Assembly: GCF_002234675.1 (NCBI RefSeq)
Contig: NC_019877.2
Coordinates: 25,327,201 to 25,391,200 of the forward strand
Direction of reading: 5' to 3'
From: Oryzias latipes
Lineage: Eukaryota > Chordata > Actinopteri > Beloniformes > Adrianichthyidae
DNA: 64,000 nucleotides
Shown here: positions 12,301 to 24,300 of the stretch, in pieces
Layout of the letters: every line of letters starts with the position of its first letter
How positions within the stretch are numbered: position 1 is the stretch's first letter
Position numbers and translations under genes: made by a program
The notes under the pieces: generated by a model
What the model was told of the DNA's origin: nothing
The model's input: only the letters and a program-made list of their open reading frames with translations
Databases searched by the model: none

Positions 12301-15300
12301 AGGCAGTGGTTGAGAGAATCCACCGGCCCATATTCACCTGTTGTCAGTGACACATAGATCTGAGTATCATCTGCATAGTTGTGATAAGATATGTTATTAC
12401 TGCGTATTAACTGCCCTAGTGGCAGCATGTAGAGGTTGAACAGAAGGGGTCCCAGGATCGATCCCTGGGGCACACCACAATTCAAGCCCATGTAGTCTGA
12501 GACACAACTCCCAATTTCAACAAAATATTTCCTGTCTTCTAGATAAGACTTGAGCCAACTTAGGGCAGATCCAGAGATGCCAACCCAGTCTTGGAGTCTG
12601 TGCAAAAGGATCCCATGATCAACAGTATCAAAGGCAGCGCTCAGGTCTAGCAGGATTAAGACAGAGACTTTTCCATCATCAGTGTTCAGGCGGATGTCAT
12701 TGGTTACCTTGATAAGAGCAGTTTCTGTGCTATGATGGGGTCTAAAACCTGACTGGAAAACATCAAACGAATTGTTTAATAAGAGAAAGTCAGTGAGCTG
12801 TTGGTAGACAACTTTTTCAAGGACTTTTCCTAAAAATGGCAGATTAGAGATAGGTCTGTAATTATTCAGTACAGTGGGATCAAGACCGCTCTTTTTCAGG
12901 AGGGGTTTAATGACTGCAGTTTTTAAGGCCTCTGGAAATATTCCAGATTGAAGAGACATGTTAACTATTTGAGTAATTGATGGCAACACACTGTTCAAGA
13001 CAGACTTTAGAAATCTAGTGGGTAACACATCAAGGCAGCATGTAGACGAGCTCAGACGGGTGATGGTCTCTTGGACAGTTTTGTCAGTGACAGGTATAAA
13101 GTGAGTCAGCTTAGAGTGAGTAGGTGGCCGTTCGATAGTTATATGTGTTGTGGAGTTGATGGCTTTTTTAATGCCCTGAACCTTGTCATTGAAAAATACA
13201 GCAAACTCATTACATTTAGGTGTACAAACCAATTCTATTGGTAGCTGGGTTGGAGGGTTAGTTAATCTGTTAACTGTTGTGAACAGGACACGAGAGTTGC
13301 TGCTGCAACTTCCAATTATTTCAGAGAAGTACCTTTCCCTTGTTCTGCATAAGATCTGGTTATAAGCGTACAACTCCGCCTTATATATTCCATAATGAAC
13401 CTGGAGTTTTGACTTGCGCCACTTTCGCTCGGCTCTGCGGCACTGTTGTTTCTGTGCCCTGACTAGATCATCATTCCTCCAGGGAGCTTTCTGTCTATGT
13501 TTTCTCAATTGAACTTTCATAGGGGCAATGGCATCCAGAACATTCAAGATGCTAGAAGTAACAGAATTCAGCATTTCATCAACATTGGCACCAGAGACGT
13601 TTTCAGGGTTTATCATTTCTACAAACTGTGCCCTAGTGCTCTCATTTATTTGTCTCCTTTGGACAACTGCAGGGCCAGGCGTTGGTTTGGGAGCAACAGA
13701 CAGGTCAAAGAATACACAGAAATGATCAGAGAGGGCGACATCAACCACACTGACATTGTAAATAGTAACCCCCCTTGTGATGAGCAGGTCCAGAGTGTGC
13801 CCTCTGCTGTGGGTGGGGCAACTCACATGCTGAATTAGACCAAAGGTTTCAAGGACAGCATTGAGCTCTTTTGCATTTCTGTCATTGACATTATCAACAT
13901 GAACATTAAAATCACCTGTAATGACTAGACCATCAAAGTCTGTGCACACAACTGAGAGCATTTCAGTGAAATCATCAATAAAACTTTGGCTGTGCTGAGG
14001 AGGTTTGTACATAACTATGCAGAGTAAGGGAGGAGTTTGTTTTAACTCAATCTTAAAGGACACATACTCAAATGATGAAAACACACCAAATGATAGTCTG
14101 CGGGTAGCAATATTATCTCTAAACAGTGCAGAAACGCCTCCACCCTTTTTATTTTCTCGTATTTCCGATTCATGTTTGTAGTTGGGGGGAGTTGATTCGA
14201 CTAGAACTATGTTTCCTGTGTTTTTGTCAAGCCATGTTTCAGTTAAAAACATAAAATCAAGATTAAAAGAAGAGATAAGATTATTGATTAAAAATGATTT
14301 GTTGCATAAAGATCTGACATTGAGTGCAGCAAGTTTGAGATTAGTTTAGGGACTGGTCAAAACCTTCTTGCAAGGGATGTGAACTAGATTTCTTTGATTG
14401 GACAGTCTAACTGCCCTTTTTTGCATTCTACGTGGTGCAACTACAGGTATAGCACCAGAAGGAAGCTGTTCATCACAGGGCCCCAGTTTGACATAACCTT
14501 TCCTAGGACACTGGGGGCCCGTTTCATCCTAGCTCTCGGGGATAGCACGTCTAGAGGCGCGCAGGAGAGGTTGGGTTGAGGGTAGTTTGGGTGATGGACC
14601 GGGAGGAGTGGGAGCTGGACGGGATTTGGGTGAACGACGGAGGGGGCGTGTTGGAGGGGGTTTGGATGAAGGCCGTGTTGGAGGGACTTTGGGTGAAGGA
14701 TGAGGAGGGGGCGCTGGAGGGGTAGGAGAGCTCCTGTGTGGTGTGAGGCTCACAGGTGTTAGGGGAGCCATCTTAATTCCTGACTTGATGAGGCTATCAA
14801 AATGGCTAGGTAGGGCCATGGGCGAAAGTGGGGGGGACGAAAAGGAAAGTGAGTCTTCACTGGGAGTAGACGTAGCAGGGGGCGCCCACAGCTGGTCAGA
14901 TGGTGGAATTTCTGGGGCCAAATCTGGTGGTTGTTGTTGTGGTTCTGCAGCTGGGTCCTTAGCTGGCGGTAGTTGTTGTGGTGCTGGTGCAGGTGAGTCC
15001 TTAGATGGAGGTGGTTGCTGTAATGCTGGTGGAGCTGAGTCCTTAGGTGGAGGTGGTTGTGGTGCTGGTGCTGCCGGATCCAAGTCATTGACCGGTGTTG
15101 GTGGAGGTAGTTGTTGTTGCCGTTGTGCTGTGGTTCCTGGGACACTGGCTCGGTCCTTCCTTACTGCCTTTTCAGGGCCTTGGCCTCTATGCCCCAGAGC
15201 GTGGAGGAGGTTCTTCACTAACTCTCTTGCTCCTGATTTACTAAGATATCACATAAAGAGCGCAAAATTGAAAGCACAACAATAGATGGTTCACATGGTT

Positions 15301-18300
15301 CAGTGAGTGTGGCATTGTGATGGACAAAGCAGACCATTATGAAACTTGCAAAGCTAATGTTACATTCAAACCAAAAGCGATCCACGTGTCAAATTTGCGT
15401 CTTTCTGCTTTCTTTTGACTTGTGTCGAAATTCACTGCTCAACGCCTGTCCAAGAAAGTGTTCAAAGCTTTGTCAGCTTCTTTATCGTATCTTCTCCTTC
15501 ACAGACACCTCCAAGATGCAAAATCAAAGCAGGAAGCAGTCGGTCTCCAGGAGCCTCAAACACCTTTTCAACTCCTCTAACAAATTTGTGAAGACACTGA
15601 AAAGGTTTGTCCTTCCTAGCCATCACAAGGCAGTAAAGTAGCCCAACTATTCAGTATCTAAACTCTTAAGGCCTTAAGTGTAAATGTAATTTTTGAAGCA
15701 TAGAATGCACAACATTAACTACTGGTTCAGATTATATCAGTGCAACCTCGGAACCAAAAGAATAACTAAGTGAAATCAAAGCAGATGCTGTTTTCTTAAA
15801 GCCCCCAAAATATCGGAGTCAGACGTTGACCTTTGGTCTCAAGATCATTTTAGATCCTTGTGTCATCCCTCTGTTGGAGATTTGCTGTTGAGCTTGAATC
15901 ATGGTTCTATTCCAACCCAGTTTAAACCAGAAGTGAACACAGATGGACTTGCTGTGGTCTGATCATGGAGGTGCTTATTCTCTTTTGGGTGTGGATCATA
16001 TTGTTTGTTCTCAACCTCATTGCGTGACAGATTTTAGGCTGTCTGGTTCTCATCTTCGTGCACAGTGGTCAGCACGCTGGCGTCACAGCAAGAAAGTCCT
16101 GATTCTCCCGGAGACGTAATAAAAAGACAACAGCTTCTGAATGATATTGACCAAGTTCTTACTCATGCCGTTCACGCCTCATTTTAAATCGGTTAAAGAC
16201 CGGATGACTTGTTTGACATGACTGTATAACGTTTGATTTGTCGGGGCTTTTCAGTCAATTTTTGGACTGTGCTATTCTGTATGCAGAGGGATCTACCTAG
16301 CGGCTGTGTTTTACCATAAGGACAGTTTACTGGTGACGGCTGAGGACCAGATACCCATAGTGGAGGTGGATGACTCCTACAGCAGCTCTCTCATGCAGGA
16401 CTTTCTTTGGTTCACAAAGGTTTGTCTGTTGGTCCTCACATCATCTTGTTTTCTGCTGCAGCAAGTTCCAACACATTTGAGTTGTGTGTCTTCAGCTGTC
16501 CTGCATGTGGGAGGACGTGCGATGGCTCAGACAGAGCATGTCCGTGTCCATGTCTTCTTCATCCACACTGCAGGCCCGACATAAGATGCTCAGTGCCGCC
16601 AGCCAGATGCAGGTCAGTACACTTGAAATTTCAAATAGAATGGCTGCAGACTCACTGAAAACTAGTTCAGACAGTGTTTCCTTCTGGAACTCTGTCATGC
16701 AGTTTTTCAGTACTACCTTGTTCAAACACGCCTGTTTTTGAGGGATGGCGTTATCAGACTTCGGCCTAATGATGAGCTGAATCAGGTGTGCTCAAGCAGG
16801 GAAACATGGAAAACATGCAGCACAGTGTTCCCCAAGGACCACGGTTGGGAAACACTGAGTAAAAAAATGAAAAAGATTGGTATTTTTAATGTTTACTCTG
16901 AGTCTGTTCTCTTATACGTCTTCATTTTCTCTAGAATCTCCTGGGAACTCATAACCTGGGTCGAGTCCACTTCGAGACCATCAAGGATCGCCATGGAAAC
17001 GTGCTGCTGGTGACAATCCGTGACACAGATTCGCAGCACTCACTCCTCAGCGGGAAGTGGATGCAGGTAACCAAACTGCAAAGCCAAAAGAAGTCTTTGT
17101 CTACACCGGAGGAACCATACGCACTCGACATCCTCATCATCACCATGCAGGTGAGAAATATATTCTCAACCTGGTTCTGACGATTCCGGCTGTTTGTGCT
17201 TAAAGTGATTGGTCTAGTGGTGAATGGTGTATACTTGCATAGTTCCTTTCTACCTTCCTTGAAGCACCAAAGTCCATTGCAGTTACAGTCCCCAACCAAC
17301 CATTCACACACTAAAACGTTTCATGGGTTTTTTCTGTGGCTCCGAATTCCTCTGTAGGAGTGTAAGTATGTGTGTGTCTCACATATGGAAGTATGAGACT
17401 GTGGTTGACAGTAGTTGGACAGACTCCAGCTGCCATTTTAATACAGATGATGAATTTTTTTTCAGGCTTTGGTCTGAATTTTGTAATGTTCTGGCTTTGC
17501 AGGATATTTTGGCATACCACCGGCGCAGCTGCCACCGCCTGACAACCGGCCTCTATCTTGGCTACTTGAAGCTCAGCAGCTCTGTGGACCAGATCAAAGT
17601 CCTGGTGTCCCAGCGTACCCCAAACATGCTGTGCCACACCCGCATTCGAGAAAACGGCAATGTGTCCAGGTCGGAGCTTGCAGAAGTTTTTCTTTCCTTT
17701 TGTCTTTCTAGACCTACATGGAAGAGGAAAAACCATGTCATGCTTGCATATTTCAGGTCACAGTAGTAGTTTTGGTACCAGTAGAGGAGATCATATTGAT
17801 ACATGCTTTTTTCTGCATGTTCACCCTGCACACTTTGAAGCACTTTATATGCTTGTAAAGAACAGATCACACCATCAGATCTGTCCAGTTTCTGTGTCCT
17901 CCTGTTTGTCTTCTGATGTCCCTTGCTTTTTTAAAGTAGAATAAGGATTTAGAGGGGGCACTAATCTGTTTGTTAATTTGATTCCTTATCCACATCAAAA
18001 ATCAAAGGATTACTTTGATTCCATGTGGGAATTATACCTTACCAATGAACTGGCGATTCACCTATTTCAGTTCTGTCTGTGTTCCTTCAGGGAGGAGTGG
18101 GAATGGATCCAGATGTTGGCAGCTGCAGGAAGGAAAGGCTGCAGTGAGGGTGACAGCAAGGGGGAAAAGCCACAGGCCGAAAGCCACACCCCTATATTGT
18201 ACTACGAACTGCAGACCGCTCTAAAGTCCCTTATGAAGCACCTTAACCTACCTCTGCACCAGGTAATGTTAAGCGTTAAGGACTCTGAGTGTGCCAGTGT

Positions 18301-21300
18301 AAACAAACCATTTTATAAACCCTTGGCTTATCAGGGTGATAAAGCAGTTTCAATGTTCCAGGAGTAATTACACTCAATCCCTTTAAAGACCTGGTTATAA
18401 ATGTCATTAAAAGTATGTCGAATTAAACAATTTGATATTTGCCTACAAAATAAAACCCACCAAACTGAAGAATTGTTTATGCTTTGTGATTTTACTGAAT
18501 GTGACATGTAGAAAAACAAATAATCCTGTGGGGGTTTTTCTGTGTGCGTTTGTGCATCTATGTGTGCACATGCATGTGTGCGTGCAGGCCTATCACTTCC
18601 GTCTCTACAGCCAGGAGGTAGTGGAGCTCGGTCACGGTGTCTCCTTCTTGCTACTGCTCCCACCAGCTGACGATGTTTGCTCCGCCCCGGGACAGTCCAA
18701 CCCATACACCTTCCTGTCAGGGTTCCTCCAACTCCCCCTGCAGATGTTTGAGCTCAGTAAGAACCGCCAAGCAGACACTTTTCAGACAAGGCCTGTATTT
18801 ATTTGAACATCGAGATGTTTAAAGACCCGCTCAGATGAAAATTGTGTGTTTAACATGTTGTTGTGACACTTTCTCTTGATAGAGGTCATAGCCAAAGAAA
18901 ATTAAGCTCAAAACTGCATTTCTGAGTATTGTTGTGAATCAGGAGGAGATGAAAAATGCCGTAAAAACAACACCATCACAACTAGAAGACCACTGAAAAT
19001 GCTTTGAAAACAGATCAAAAGATAATCAGATTGGATCTTTAATTTTGGAAAGATACGTCTTTTTCTCTTAAAATCCAATTTCTGGTAATATGTTGTCGAA
19101 GAGTCTCGTGGATGTTCTCCCAGAGAGGCACATGTACACTGAGTTTTTACGGCAGAAAGGGTCTTTCAGCTCTTTCTTTCTCCCATCAGTTCATTTCTGC
19201 ACCTACAAAGAGAGATTCATCAGTCTGTACTGCCGCCTGTCCTCCGTCCTCGACCTGGACTCACTCATTACCCAGCAAGCGCTTCGAGAGGCCATTACTG
19301 ACAGCGAGGTGACGACTGCCAAGAATCATCACCAGCTTATCCTAGATTACATCCAGGTATAAACCCTAATATAGTCTGTCATCGTTAAACAGACAGGGCT
19401 TTCCTAAAAAGCTTTAGTTAGAGCAGGGGTCGGCAACCTTTTTTACTCAAAGAGCCATTTGGGACCGCCCCTAATGAAAAAGAAAGCACCCGGAGCCACA
19501 ACCCGTTTTGACATCATTATATATATTATGCATGTATATATTATTCAAAGGTGCACATTATGTCGATCGCGATCGACCGGTCGATCTTTATTTTTATTTT
19601 TTTTTTTTTTACTTGTCCTGTCCAACAGCTGGGCAGACAGATGAGAGCTGAGGGCCTCTTGTGTTGGGCATATTTTACTTTAACAAGAGGGGTTATTAAT
19701 CTTCAGACAAACCAAAGGTATGACTGAATAAACCCCTTTTGTAATTGAGGCCAAACTTTATTAATTTCAACCATGTTTGAAAATCTTGGGTGTTGGACCG
19801 GACGGAAAAGGAAAGAAGGGAAGAAAAGGGAGGGATTTTAGAGAGAGGGGGGGGTAGGAGGGTGATAATAGGAGGGGAGGGGGGATAAGACCATGAAGCA
19901 GCATAAAGCAACAAGTTTACTGGTTGTTTATCGTTACGGTAAGGTTCAAATGTAGTACAAAAAGGGCGGGGCCTGTCCACACACACACTCAAATGTTATC
20001 AACACACCTGTTAGCTTGAAAAATGTCCACATGTCGACATGTACACAAAACAGATAGTGTTCACACGCATACTTATGCCTTTAAACCAACTAGTGTGAAA
20101 TATTTCAGTCATTAAACCATGCAAACTGTTGCTGCAAAGGTGAGCTAACACCTGTGCTCAGGTGAGTGTTTATGTTCTTCTAAAATGGATGGTGGAACAT
20201 GAAAAGAAGGAGGGAGAGTGCCCAGCCATCCCCACCCCAAGACCCCCGCCGCAGCAGCAGCGGCAGCCGGAATCCCCCCAACGCCACACAGGAACAGGCA
20301 GGGAACAACCGCCCCCTGGGCGACCAAGACGGCCACCCAGGCCAGGGCCAGCAGGACTGCCGCGAGGCCCCCAGAGCCAGAAAGCAGGGAGGCACGGAGG
20401 GAAAGAGAGCGCCGCCCCAGCCCAACCAGGAGAGCAGCCCCCCCACCGCGCCGGGAGAGCCCAACGCAGGGCCCCACCGGAGAAGGACGCCCACAGCCCC
20501 AGACAAGCACCCCATCACCACCCAGGAGTTCCGGGCATCCCCCCGCCTCAACCCCAGGTACGAGCCAGGACCCCCCAAGGGAGACCCGCTCCGCACTCCA
20601 GGCAGCCACCCACCCGGCCCACGGTTGGTCCAGGGAGGAGCAGGGCAGGGGCCCGCCACCCCCGCCCAGGAGGGGGGAACCCCGGGGAAAAAAGGGGGCC
20701 CACAAGGGGTGTTGTAAATATGGCCCGATCAGGCTCGGCCACAGTTGGAAATTTGGCGGGGCCCAGCGCTTAGGGGCAAGGACCAGGACCCACCCCCCAG
20801 GGACACGAACACCCCCGGCTCAGGTGTAATGTAAACTTCCCCACTGCGTGGAGAGAGAACCGCCGGGCCCAGGAAGCCGGCACCCAGGGGACACGGCCGC
20901 CGTTGCCAAGGGGCCCGCACCCCCCACCAGGGAAGGGGTAGGGGACAAATGGTCCTAGGTCCCACCTTCCTTGCAAAATGTGTGTGCGTGTATGTGTGTT
21001 TGAGAGGGTGTGTGTGTGTGTTTATGTTGGAATGTATATATTGAGGGGGGAGGGGTGTGTGTACTAAGGAGGGTGCAGTTAAAATTGGCGGGAAGGGCAC
21101 TAAGGGGCATCTCCTGATTACTCACAGTGATGTCCCCTCACCCTCCCCACCAAGGGGCCCTGAATGTCTAAGGTGCAAATAAAACCGAAAGAGGGGGGGC
21201 CCACTCCATACGGCAACCATAGGAGGGGGGCCACTGCCAAGTAGCCCCCCCCCCCCAGGCGCATCGCAGGCTAAACCCCCCACCCCCTCAACCTAATATG

Positions 21301-24300
21301 AGGTTATATGAGGAAGGGGGTGAGTTGGGGACAGCTGGTAGACTGTCCCCCGGTGGTCAAACAGCTGTCCCCCAGCCCCCCCCCGCAAAGGGGCCAGGCC
21401 CACCCAGCCCAGGGGCCCCACCCCCAGAGGCGCCGACACCCCAGGCCCGGCACCACCCACCCCACACAGAAAGAGAGGAGCCAGAAAGCGTCACCCCCCA
21501 AACGCTGGCCCTAGAAGAGCTCTGGTCAGGCCTCGACGGGACCGAGGCAGCCAACCGGCCGGGGCAACCGCCGATTGCCTCAGCGGAGACCCCGACCCGT
21601 CAACCCCCCCGCCCCGTACCAATAGTGGGCCCCCCCTCCCGCCCAGAGGACAGGGCCGACAAGCCCCCCACCCCACCCCAGACCCCGCAGCCGAAGCGGA
21701 TGACACCCAGAGCGACCGGGGGCCCCGGGTGTCACGGTTTCTGTTTCTTTGCCCTTGTGGTTTGTTTCCTTTTTGTTCTGGCATGTTTTGAGTTACTTCG
21801 TGTTTTATTTTGTAGTGTTTCCTGGTTTGTTGTAGTTTTGAGTTTTACTTTTGTCTCCATCCTTCCGCGTCATGGTGTTCTCCCCACGTTCTTTCGTGTG
21901 TGGGTCCCCCCTCTCACGGGGGCCGTCCGTCTCCCCGCGTCTGCCCCTCTTTTCGGCTAACAGCTGTCCCGGCTCCCGGCGCATCTCCGGAGCCGCGGTC
22001 CTCGCGTATTCCAGCGCGTGTCTGAGGAGAAGCGTCCTGGAGCATTTCGGTTGTCAGTGGCGATCGATCGGGGGGTGTATCGGTCTTATCGAGTGTCGTG
22101 ATCGCGGGATGGTTGGTGAGCGGCGTTGTTGCTATCTCTCACGCTTCTGTGCAGTGTTTTCTTCCGGATTCTCTTCTTGCTCGGCGGTCATGGGTGATGT
22201 CACCCCCCTAAGGACCATGGGACTTGTAGTTCTTGTTAAAGGCACGGTGCGTTTCTTCGGAACCTGGTCCGGTTTCTGCTTTGTGGGCCGTCATTCAGTG
22301 CTGACTTTGTCGTGGTGGCTTTGTTTTACTTCTTTTCTGTTGAAGCTGTGTGCATTTGCTGGTTTCACCTGCATTTGGATTGGTCAGTGTATGATCTCCT
22401 CTCTTCTGTGTAAGCGTAGGAAATGTGAGGAGCGTTCCCCTGGCCTTCAGGGAAATAAATTCCTTCCCGTTGTGTATGTGTCTGTTGTACGTGGCCCTGT
22501 TTTTCTCTGACTCACTGATGTTTTGTTGTTTCTCTGGTTTTAGGGATTTGGGTTGATTTGTGGGGGGGTTTGTGATGGGCTCTTCCCTGAGCCCTATTTT
22601 TTCCGTTTTGATTCGGTCCTAAGGTGGCCACTCAGGCATTTTCAGGTGTGACGTGGTTGTGTCGTCTGTCTTCCTCGGTTCCTCCATTTTATTTATTCAT
22701 GTATTGTTATTTGTTTTTTGCATCAGCGGCTTTTCCCTTGTGATCCTTCTGGTTTTTTGTTTTGCGCTCAGCTGGCTTTGCCATCCCTGTAATCTTTTCC
22801 ACCGGACGCTGTACATGGCTGGGGGAGGCTGATTCTGCTGATGCTCCTGCTGTTCTCCCTCTCCATTCCTCCCGGCGGCGTCTTCTGGCTTAAATGGGGT
22901 TTGACGTGTTATGTGTTGGTGTTCCTTCGGCTGTCGTCTCTGTCATGTTTAACTTCGATTGTCAGAAACCCTGTGCTGGATTTAGTGTAATTCTATTGGG
23001 CCCCCTTTGTTTTGCAGTTTTCTCTTTTTCAATGTTTCTCTGTTCTGTTTTCCTCGTCGCCTGGCTTTTGCAACTCTGTGGTCGCAACTCGTTTTGGATC
23101 TCGGTTTCCGATTTATTTAGTTTTCTGGATATGTCTAATGTGTAAATCTGTGTAATTCTTTATTGTTTTGACTACGATAATCGAACTTAATCAAATCAAA
23201 TTTAAGGAAGGCATTTGGTTCTCTGCCTGTCGGATTTATTTTTACACGGATCTCTGGTTTATGATGCATACTTCTCTGCCTCCATGTAGTCTCTTGCGTT
23301 TGTGCGGCACGTAATCTTTCCCATCTTTGGAGGTACGATATGAATCGGTCGCTGTTGGGCCACCTGTGTTTTGCTGTGTGCATCCTCCCCCACTGCCGTC
23401 TGTTCATCTTGTTTCTCGTTCTGGGTTGTTCCTTCCCGGGCCCCCGTGTTCCCTTGTTCTGGATTTCTGTTTTGCTTTTCTGGTCTCTAATTCTCTGCGC
23501 TTAGCGTGGTTTTATTATTGGGATGTTGTTTCAGGTCATCAGTCTCCCTCCACTTGTTTTGTGGCTCCACCCTCCTTTGGGGGAGAGGAAAATGTATGAG
23601 GACTTGTTTATGAATGTCCGGCCGCCAGAAAATGTTTGGTCGTTAATCCAAACATTCAGCTCTACTGGTCCATCAACGGCTCATGTGGTTCTGAGAGAAT
23701 TCATCCGTGGAGATTATTACAACGCTTATTTCAAGAGTGCGATAATAGTAATGTGCCATCATTTAACATGGTTTAGTTTTAAATAACTTGTATTATGAGC
23801 TAAATTCCTGGCTGTAGAAATTATCACTGATGCTCTTTAGCTTCAGCATCAAGAGTAAAACTTTGGGTCGCAAACCAATCCTCAGTCTGCCCTGCTTCAA
23901 GCATATGACGCTCGACTAAGAGTATCTCCTTTTGAGACTTATTGTCATCCGCCTCTCAATGCATGAGGTTCAGCCATTTTATCAGACCCTACGATCTCTC
24001 TTCAAATCTCAAAATTTTCTTCATTATGGTTTCCAGGCACCCCTTTGGCAATTAACTTTAAGTTATACGTGCTTTTGTTGTCCATCTATTGTGAACCGAT
24101 GACGTCAAGTTGTAACCTCAAATCTAGCCGAGCCGCTGTCCATGCTACGTGGGATGGCGACCTTCCTCATCTACGTAAGCTCCTTGGACCTTGGTTATCC
24201 TTTTATTCGCCTGCTCCTCTGTGGCCTTCCTAAGGTGCGTCCCTCCAGGAATGGCTAAATGTTACTTCTCTCTTACTATTGGTGCATATATAAAATATAT

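Larger units (their letters stand above)
11337..15300 (-). mobile_element. L2-clade LINE, near full length
   Basis: On the - strand: a Pro-rich 5' frame, the endonuclease/RT frame, a 3' UTR, then a CTTGCC repeat tail at 11337-11355. The short tandem tail in place of poly(A) fits the L2/CR1 group. The 5' end near 15300 is approximate. It is antisense in ANKFN1 intron 3. Confidence 0.8.

Noticed and set aside
19565..19588. Palindromic CGATCGCGATCG words as a regulatory site
   Set aside because: Better explained as internal hAT sequence and the LINE target duplication.
20145..21784. Long open frames on both strands (up to 220 codons), Pro/Gly/Arg-rich
   Set aside because: They overlap on all frames in very GC-rich LINE 3' UTR sequence and recur at 34349-35020 and 36818-37630 with shifts; composition explains them.
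21851..22510. 219-codon frame on the + strand within the LTR-like element
   Set aside because: Low-complexity, Cys/Ser/Phe-rich translation of a T-rich strand; no gag, protease or env feature.
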